Shown here in pieces: positions 58,201 through 64,000 of a DNA stretch of 64,000 bases. Numbering within the stretch: the first letter of the stretch is position 1; every line of letters begins with the position of its first letter. The position numbers were made by a program, and so were the translations under genes. Below the pieces are notes generated by a model, which was not told the origin of the DNA, searched no databases, and worked only from the letters and a program-made list of their open reading frames with translations. The DNA lies in assembly GCA_015146655.1 (NCBI GenBank), contig VKHL01000043.1, positions 124,001-188,000 of the forward strand, in the 5' to 3' direction. The DNA is from Ochromonas danica (taxonomy: Eukaryota > Sar > Chrysophyceae > Chromulinales > Chromulinaceae).

Positions 58201-61200
58201 ATTTGCTTGCTTTCTCGTGGTCAAACGAAGATCTTTCCGATCACAAGGTGATTGAGAGGGACATTGACTATCCTGGGGCTCGATGCGTCACCTTAGCTCT
58301 GCAAAATCTCAAGCTGGAGAGGAATGACCGCCTGGAGATAGTGGATTGTGAAGGACACGTTCTGACGCAACTTTCCGGTCCAATTGATGATATGAAATTC
58401 AATGCCAATGTTGACTCTCTTATTGTATCTCAACATCGCAAAGACTGTGATGATCGTGGTCGTCGGCTGACCCGAGATCAAGATAAGGTTTCTTCCAAAA
58501 GCGTTAATGTGGGCGATCGTGTCCAACGAGGCACTGACTGGAGATATGGAAGCGAAGATGGGGGTATTGGTAGTGAAGGGACTGTAGTCAAGGTGCGAAA
58601 TTGGAAAGATTTCTCGTCGGGAGGTGCAGTAGTAAAGTGGGACAACGGTTTTGAGCGTCTCTATCGTGTTGATTGTGAAGGGCTGTGGGATGTTGTGAAA
58701 GTTCCCGAGCGGGAAGAAAGTAGCAATGCAAAATTGGCCGAGCATGGTCTATGGTGGACCAATCAAACTTGTATCAAACTACGACTTCATCTTTCTGATG
58801 ATATTGATGGACAAGGTGATCGCAAACTGCAAGGTGTTGTCTTTCCACAGTATCCAATATCACACTGCTTGAGTGATCCCGTTTGCGATTCTTTTGTTAA
58901 ACACCTTCGGAGCCTTTATGTTTGCTCTAATCGAGCGAGCTTGGCTGCTTTGGTGAAGCATGTGAATGGAGTCGCCCGTGAGCGAAATTGGTCTCGTGAA
59001 GATCTGTTGAATCAAAAATACAAGGCAGTTGCACCTGGAAAGGAAGATTTGATTCGCTCACCTGCTCTGAAGGAGTTGGTGGAAAGTGTTGTCTTTGATT
59101 TAGACGAGAGTGAGCTGGATGTTATTGCAGAGGGCGCGGATTTAGGCAATGATGCTTGCGAGACCTCTTCTGTGCATGGTGATGTTGTCTGGTCTGAGGC
59201 TCACAGCGGCTTTACTCTTGAAGGCCTAGCTCATTGGGCTGGAATTAATGATTTCGCAACTGAAGAAGAAGCTCGGATGGCTGCTGAGCAAGTTGAAGAT
59301 TGCTCTGGCTTTGTCAGTACTGGCAACGTGTTTTCATTGCGAACCGGCAGTACTCTAGTTCCATCTTCTCCGTCGGATACTTGTTGGCTTCTCACGCGAC
59401 GACAATGCACTTCGTCGGGTGTTTTGAAAGTGCCTGAGATGGAACAATCTGATGGAGATAGTGATGAAGAGAGCGATGAAGTTGCTGAAGAGGATGTATG
59501 GGTTAGTATGTCTGAAGGTGAAGAAGAGGAAAGTGAAGGAGATGAGGAGGAACAAGAAGAAGAGGAGGAGAGAGACACAGAAGACGAATATGATGACGAG
59601 GAGGAAGCGACTTTAGAAGACGAAGACACGGAATCTTCTTCTGTGCCATCATCCAACTCTTCCGCCCATGTCATTCGACAGAGTGTTTCCAATGGTGGGG
59701 CATCATCACCCTCTCGAGCAGCTTCTGAATCGCGTGCTGTTTTCCCTCCGCAGTGCGGCAAATGCCACAAAACTTGTCGTCGACATCCTGCAGGTACATG
59801 GCACAATGGGTGGATTTGTGATTGGCCAGATCATCAAGGCGAAAACAGCTTCACTGCTGCAGACCATGTTTATGGGTGCGAGAACATAATTCCTTGTAAT
59901 TGGGGCATTTGCGAGAAGTGCTGGGCACGAATCAAGAAGGCTGCTGGTGCTAGATGCGATCCGGCGCAGCTTGCCAACGCTTCCGTCAAGGGGGAGTCTT
60001 CTCTTGTTGCTTGTCAATTTCTGTTGCTACAACAAATGAATACTGTTTTGGTCCATGTCCTACCATTTATTGACCTTCGCAAGAGCAATAGTCTCCCTGG
60101 TAGTCTGGCTGCGTTAGTCTGTGCTAATCGCGACCTCATCTTTGAGCCCGTGAAATCTGCAGTTTTCAACGAAGTTCTTAACTCCACGACGGTAAGCGGG
60201 GGTATGTTTGATTTACCTCTTTCACGCTTCCGAGCTCGACGAAATATTCAAGCTGGAAAGGTGGACACTGAGGGAAGATGGTCTGTCTTTGCCCAAGCCT
60301 TCCGCATTCTTCATAGTATGTCACCCAGATCACTCCGTCGCAATGATCGCCTGTATAACACAAAGTTCCTGGGAGAGCATGCCCAAGATGCTGGTGGACC
60401 CTATCGCGAGTCCTTTGATACCTACACTTCGGAATTGCAAAGTCCAGCCTTGCCACTTCTTTTGCGCACTCCAAACGGCCGCCATGCGGTGGGACAGAAT
60501 CGCGAGAAGTTTATTTTGCATCCAAATGCCACCACCTCTACCCAGCTGAGCATGTTGTCTTTCTTAGGACAGCTCATGGGGGTGGCGGTTCGCACGAAAG
60601 ACTTCCTTGCGCTCAATTTTCCTCCTTTCGTCTGGAAATTGCTTTCTGGCGCCACACCAACAGTGGAAGATCTTGAAGGAATAGATTATTCGCTGGTGGC
60701 ATCTCTTCGTCAGCTCCGTGACATCGCCATGGATGCTGAAACATTTGCCCAAACTTTCTTCGAGACCTTCACTACTTTGAGCTCGGATGATCGTGTTGTA
60801 CCTCTCCTTCCTAAAGGAGATCAACTGGATGTTACTTTGGAGAACAGACAGGAGTATATCGATCTTGTCTTCCAATATCGTTTGCACGAGTTTGATCTGC
60901 AAGCGGCCGCCGTGCGCACTGGTCTGGCATCGATTTTGCCTTTACATTTGCTCAACCTCTACACCGCTGATGAATTGGAAGAAATGGTTTGTGGAAAGGC
61001 TGACATTGATGTTGACTTGTTGGAAAGAGTGGCGGAATATTCTGGTTGCTCTCCTTCTGACCCACATGTTCGCAATTTCTGGGAGCTTTTGTCTTCGTTC
61101 GACAACAACGAACGATCTGCTTTCTTGCGCTTCACATGGGGTCGCTCGCGTTTGCCATTGACTGCCGCTACCTTCACACAACGCTTCAAGATTCAATCAT

Positions 61201-61412
61201 TCAACAAATCGGGATCCCCTGATAGCTATTTCCCTGTTGCCCACACTTGCTTCTTCTCCATCGAGCTACCTCGCTACAGTTCCATCGAAATCATGAGAGA
61301 GCGCCTGCTCTACGCCATATTTAACTGCGAGGCTATCGATGGAGACGATACGGCCACTGGGATTGCGGTTGCGGCTATGGGGTGGGAGGACCAGGACCAA
61401 GATGAAGAGTAG
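46237..61412 (+). CDS. Giant HECT-type E3 ubiquitin ligase with CUB-like, MIB/HERC2, SPRY and zinc-binding regions
   Basis: Four exons, 46237-46599, 46660-46831, 46896-47239 and 47307-61412, giving 4,994 residues; the last exon is 14.1 kb. The acceptor at 47307 is the least certain. Order after a helical N-terminus: FVTDKLVVAFQLD segment (about 294), CUB-like domains at about 1362, 2772, 2951 and 3442 (each HPYxxNxD, then PGA, FHSDG or FQSDG and DWG), a LamG-like region (about 2048-2405) with an inserted MIB/HERC2 domain (VIRGPAWKVEEKPQDGG), an SH3b-like stretch (about 3177), a SPRY-like domain (about 3720), a degenerate CUB-like unit (about 3923), a second MIB/HERC2 domain (about 4025), an acidic tract (about 4340-4410), a Cys/His cluster (CGKCHKTCRRH, about 4439-4515) and a C-terminal HECT domain with catalytic Cys4941 in VAHTCFFSIELP. 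Resembles HECTD4/HERC-type ligases; substrates unknown. Confidence 0.92.
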
Positions 61413-61693
61413 AGTACAGGTGGTCGTGCTCTTCGCGTTACTTTTATTAGCTTTCGTGTTGTGATAGTTTGGAAGTGCTGTGGCGTGCGGCGAGTTGTTA
61501 GTGGTTAGGGTGCCTTCCCCACACCTTCTCCTCGCTCTACACTCTGTCTGTCTCGAACTGCTTCTTCTTCGTTATTATCACATGCACATGGCCAAGGATA
61601 ACTTAAAAGCTTTATCATATCATCTACAAGTATGATTAAGTGTTGATGCCATTACGAATAGTTTGTTTGTAGTCTAGGGTCTAATTCAATTCG
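61413..61693. other. Intergenic between convergent HECT and JmjC genes
   Basis: 281 bp shared 3' flank; nothing else seen. Confidence 0.4.
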
Positions 61694-63318
61694 TTAATGT
61701 TTCATGAGGCGACGACCCCACCAGAAGTTGACGGAGAAGCTGAACTCTAACTCTAACTCTGCTTCTCCTTCTGGTTGAGATTGAGACTGAGAAAGGTGAT
61801 GCAAGCCTCGAGATCGCCAGAAGGCCTCGGCAGCCTCTCGATCCACAGCCATGACGAAGTGCCAGGCATGTCTGGGGATGAAGAGAAGGTCTCCAGGGCC
61901 CAGCACGGCGTCTTCGAACTGCAAGGACTGCAGCAGAGGGAAGGAGCTCAAGTCGCCCAGCAGGTCTACTTCGCTGAAAGACAATCAAAGCCATTAGCAA
62001 TTAGACCAATCAGACCTCAATGAGAGAGAAGGCAGAAGACCAAGTGAGACTGACTCAATGAGAGACTGACTGACTGACTGACTGACCTGTTGTTGTTCAT
62101 TCTCCCAGGCAAGGGGTAGAGTCGCTCTTCTTCCTCCGCTGCGTAGAGACGGACATATTTGTACCCCACGACTTGAGACAAGATGTTGTGGAAGCAGTCG
62201 TGGTGCAGAGGAGAGACTGTGAAGCACGGCCCCAGCCAAGCATTGCAGATGACCTGCGAGACGTCTTCGTTACCTCCATTACCTTCGTTACCTCCGTTAC
62301 CTTCGTTAGCTCCGTTACCTTCGTTAGCTCCATTACCTTCGTTAGCTCCATTACCTCCATTACCTTCGTTAGCTCCATTACCTTCTTCTTCGTCTTCCTC
62401 GCCTAGGCAGCAACAGAAGTCCGGCACCGTGAAGTCTCCCCGCAGAGCTGGGACCTGGTCGAAGAGCGCGTGCTGGGCGAGGTAACAAACCTCTTCCTCC
62501 TCCTCCTCCTCCTCCTTCGCACATGTTGGTCGCACGAGGCGAGACAGCAGATCTCTGCCAGTCATTAGAGAGCCCTTCGCCTCGCTGGAGAGATAGCTGT
62601 GGCCGATCTCAACGGGCAGAAGGCGAGGCCCGAGGTGGTCTAGCAGGTAGTCCAGGCTGCGCCACCTCCGCAGCGCCGGCCAGTCAACGCGAGGTAGCAA
62701 AGCAGCGCGTCTCTGCAGAAAGACTTCCTCGTAGAAGTCCTGCACAGAGATGTCGCTGAGGCGGGGCACATCGCGATGGACAGCAGAAGGATGAGGCAGA
62801 GGGATTGGATAGCGACGACGCGGATGGCCACGATAGGAGGTGGTGGAGGAGGAGGAGGAGGTGGTGGTGGTGGAGGAGGGGATGGCAATGGGTAGTTTGG
62901 CTACCTCAGCTGCTATTCCCTGTAAGATAGACATGGCAGCAGGTCCACCGAGCAGGAGGCCTCTGTCCACTAGCCGGAGGGCGTGTTGAGGCTCTGCGGC
63001 CGCTGCGGTGGCCTCGAGGGCGGCGACCAGTCCGAAGAGGTCGCGGTAGACCAGCGGCACGTCTTTCCAGGCCACGCCGTGCAAGCGCCGCCACAGCAGC
63101 CAGCGGAACTCTTCGAGGAAGGCAAAGGGGGGCCAGGGGGGGTGCAGCAGGAGCAGGAGGAGGTCCAGGTAAGAGGCGACCAGGGCGTCTGCACAGCCAG
63201 CCAGCGACTGCTTCCACTGACAACAACAAGCCTGCGCTGTGAGGAGAAGCCTCGCCTTCACCTCCTCCTCCTCCTCCACCACCTCCTCCTCCTCCTCCTT
63301 CACCTCACCTCTCGACAT
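61694..63318 (-). CDS. JmjC-domain oxygenase, KDM8/JMJD5-like
   Basis: Two exons, 63318-62087 and 61973-61694, across a 113-bp intron in phase 2; 503 residues. JMJD5/KDM8 is a 2-oxoglutarate and iron dependent oxygenase, shown in animals to be a protein arginyl hydroxylase. The match runs from VPRLSDISVQDFYEE through VEIGHSYLS, YLAQHALFDQVPALRGDF and NAWLGPCFTVSPLHHD to IPRHAWHFVMA and FSVNFWWG. Iron ligands are His372, Asp374 and His449. Upstream of the catalytic domain is an acidic start (EVKEEEEEVVEEEEE) and a Leu/Ala-rich helical region as in animal JMJD5. A repeat of Asn/Glu/Gly/Ala residues interrupts the domain at a loop between CCCLGEEDEEE and the SQVICNAW strand. The gene is divergent from KRI1. 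Confidence 0.9.
62061..62086. repeat. GACT tandem repeat at the intron donor of the KDM8-like gene
   Basis: Six or so tandem TGAC units start right at the donor site, so several GTCAGT sequences in a row could act as 5' splice sites; only the first, after 62087, keeps the exon in the right phase. Confidence 0.7.
62266..62382. repeat. Coding 9/18-bp tandem repeat in KDM8-like gene
   Basis: Repeated TTACCTTCG and TTAGCTCCA/G units encode a run of Gly-Asn-Glu/Ala-Asn residues (NEGNGANEGNGG type) on the minus strand, over about 117 bp. The repeat unit is a multiple of three, so length change keeps the frame. Confidence 0.9.
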
Positions 63319-63644
63319 GGACTTGTGATGGTCAGAATAAACGGCAGATTGATGTTCAGTCAGCTATCCGACACTATCCCTGAAGATCACAGAGCTACCT
63401 AGTCTAGCTTCTCATAGACTAGCTACAGTACAGCAGCTCTAATTGCTATCCACTGTTGAATGAACAGCTGAAGTCTGGCAGTCTGGCAGTCTAGAAGTCT
63501 AGCCGTCTAGAAGTCTGGCATTCTGGCAGTTCGGCACTTGTCAATGGCAATGAGAAGCTGTTTCTTGTCTGTCTACTGTACATGAAACGCGTTCTTCTCC
63601 CCCTCCCCCTCCCCCTCCTCCTCCCCCTATCACAAGGTAATCGA
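63319..63644. promoter_or_regulatory. Divergent promoter of KDM8-like and KRI1 genes
   Basis: About 326 bp between start codons. Includes degenerate tandem repeats of AGTCTGGC and AGTCTAGA type at 63472-63537 and a CCCTCCCC-rich stretch at 63598-63628 next to the KRI1 start. Confidence 0.55.
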
Positions 63645-64000
63645 ATGGCAGGCAATCGAGTGGATCTTCTCTCAGACAGCGACAGCGACGAGGACGCGCA
63701 GCGAGGCCTCAGAGTTAACAAAGCCTTCGCCACCAAGTATGAGCGACAGAAACGCAAAGAAGAGCTCGCCAGAGCCAAAGACCTCCTGGAGGCGGAGGAG
63801 GAGGGGGAGGAGGAGGAGGAGGAGAGCTCTGAGTCTGAGGACGAAGACGCCGCGCTGCTGTCTCGAGGCTTGGACCTGAAGATCATCCAGACCATCAACA
63901 GCATCAAGCGCAGAGACCCTAAGATCTACGACCCCAGCGCCCAGTGGTTTGAACAGGTGGAGGAGGAGGAGGAGGAGGAGGAGGGGGTGAGTAGGAAGGA
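63645..64000 (+). CDS. KRI1: KRI1-like ribosome biogenesis factor, 5' part
   Basis: Only the first exon is in the window; it probably ends at 63986, where GTGAGT follows in phase 0, leaving 114 residues. Kri1 works with Krr1 in the nucleolus in 40S subunit assembly. The start MAGNRVDLLSDSDSDEDAQ is followed by VNKAFATKYERQKRKEEL, an acidic block, and SRGLDLKIIQTINSIKRRD with DPKIYDPSAQWF, the Kri1 N-terminal signature, then a second acidic run. An in-frame ATG at 63582 would add 21 mostly Leu/Pro residues encoded by the CT-rich tract and is less likely. The short but characteristic DPKIYD segment carries the call. Confidence 0.85.
   Translation, partial: MAGNRVDLLSDSDSDEDAQRGLRVNKAFATKYERQKRKEELARAKDLLEAEEEGEEEEEESSESEDEDAALLSRGLDLKIIQTINSIKRRDPKIYDPSAQWFEQVEEEEEEEEGVSRK

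Noticed and set aside
59231-59806. 191-residue Ser-rich minus-strand frame
   Set aside because: Opposite strand of the acidic tract in the HECT ligase.
62983-63402. Plus-strand frames opposite the KDM8-like gene
   Set aside because: Shadow frames in GC-rich sequence; the minus strand matches JMJD5 over its full catalytic domain.
1-64000. Transposons, retroelements or viral remnants
   Set aside because: No reverse transcriptase, transposase, integrase, capsid or terminal-repeat signature was seen anywhere in the window.

Overview
This is nuclear DNA from a eukaryote with a compact genome, most likely a flagellated ochrophyte (plastid-bearing stramenopile). The evidence is spliceosomal introns of about 54-240 bp with GT-AG borders, Ser-Pro-Thr 'SPT' mucin-like tracts of a kind common in stramenopile surface proteins, a sperm-tail PG-rich flagellar protein, and several metabolic enzymes with a signal peptide followed by an aromatic residue and a basic/Ser-rich stretch, the leader style of red-derived complex plastids. 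The genus cannot be named from sequence alone.

Layout. 1-17.7 kb (minus strand): one giant gene, open at the left window edge, for a membrane protein of more than 5,400 residues. Its parts in order are a signal sequence, a Ser/Thr/Pro stalk, thousands of residues of cysteine-rich GCC2/GCC3 (ephrin-receptor-like) repeats, one membrane span and a very long cytoplasmic coiled coil. Its centre holds seven near-identical in-frame exons of 666-669 bp (6.7-12.5 kb), interrupted by one 10-N assembly gap. 18.1-22.8 kb: a flagellar STPG protein, the nucleoporin Nup62/Nsp1 and a secreted-type ankyrin protein. 23-25.6 kb: a pyridoxal kinase-HAD phosphatase fusion, divergent from a plastid-type FabZ dehydratase. 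25.7-30.6 kb: a coiled-coil protein divergent from a myotubularin phosphatase. 31.1-34.1 kb: a cofactor-dependent phosphoglycerate mutase convergent with an aromatic amino acid hydroxylase. 34.5-39.7 kb: bifunctional L-fucokinase/GDP-fucose pyrophosphorylase, divergent from a secreted-type methyltransferase-like protein. 40.6-41.4 kb: an unrecognised secreted-type protein. 41.6-43.9 kb: a head-to-head pair of small heat-shock protein genes whose 876-bp arms form an essentially identical inverted repeat. 44.3-46.0 kb: a threonine-aldolase-like enzyme fused to an SRPBCC/START-like domain. 46.2-61.4 kb: a HECT E3 ubiquitin ligase of about 5,000 residues with one 14.1-kb exon. 61.7-63.3 kb: a KDM8/JMJD5-like JmjC oxygenase. 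63.6 kb to the edge: the start of KRI1, a ribosome-biogenesis factor.

The genes do not form an operon-like pathway; this is ordinary gene-dense chromosome in which neighbours often share short divergent promoters (about 140-310 bp). The plastid-style leaders link FabZ (fatty-acid synthesis), phosphoglycerate mutase (glycolysis), the hydroxylase and the B6 enzyme to possible plastid metabolism. The most unusual content is the tandem exon array of the giant receptor-like gene, the palindromic heat-shock gene pair and the two enzyme fusions. Exon borders were placed by eye from GT-AG signals and codon phase; every multi-exon gene below keeps an unbroken frame with the borders given.
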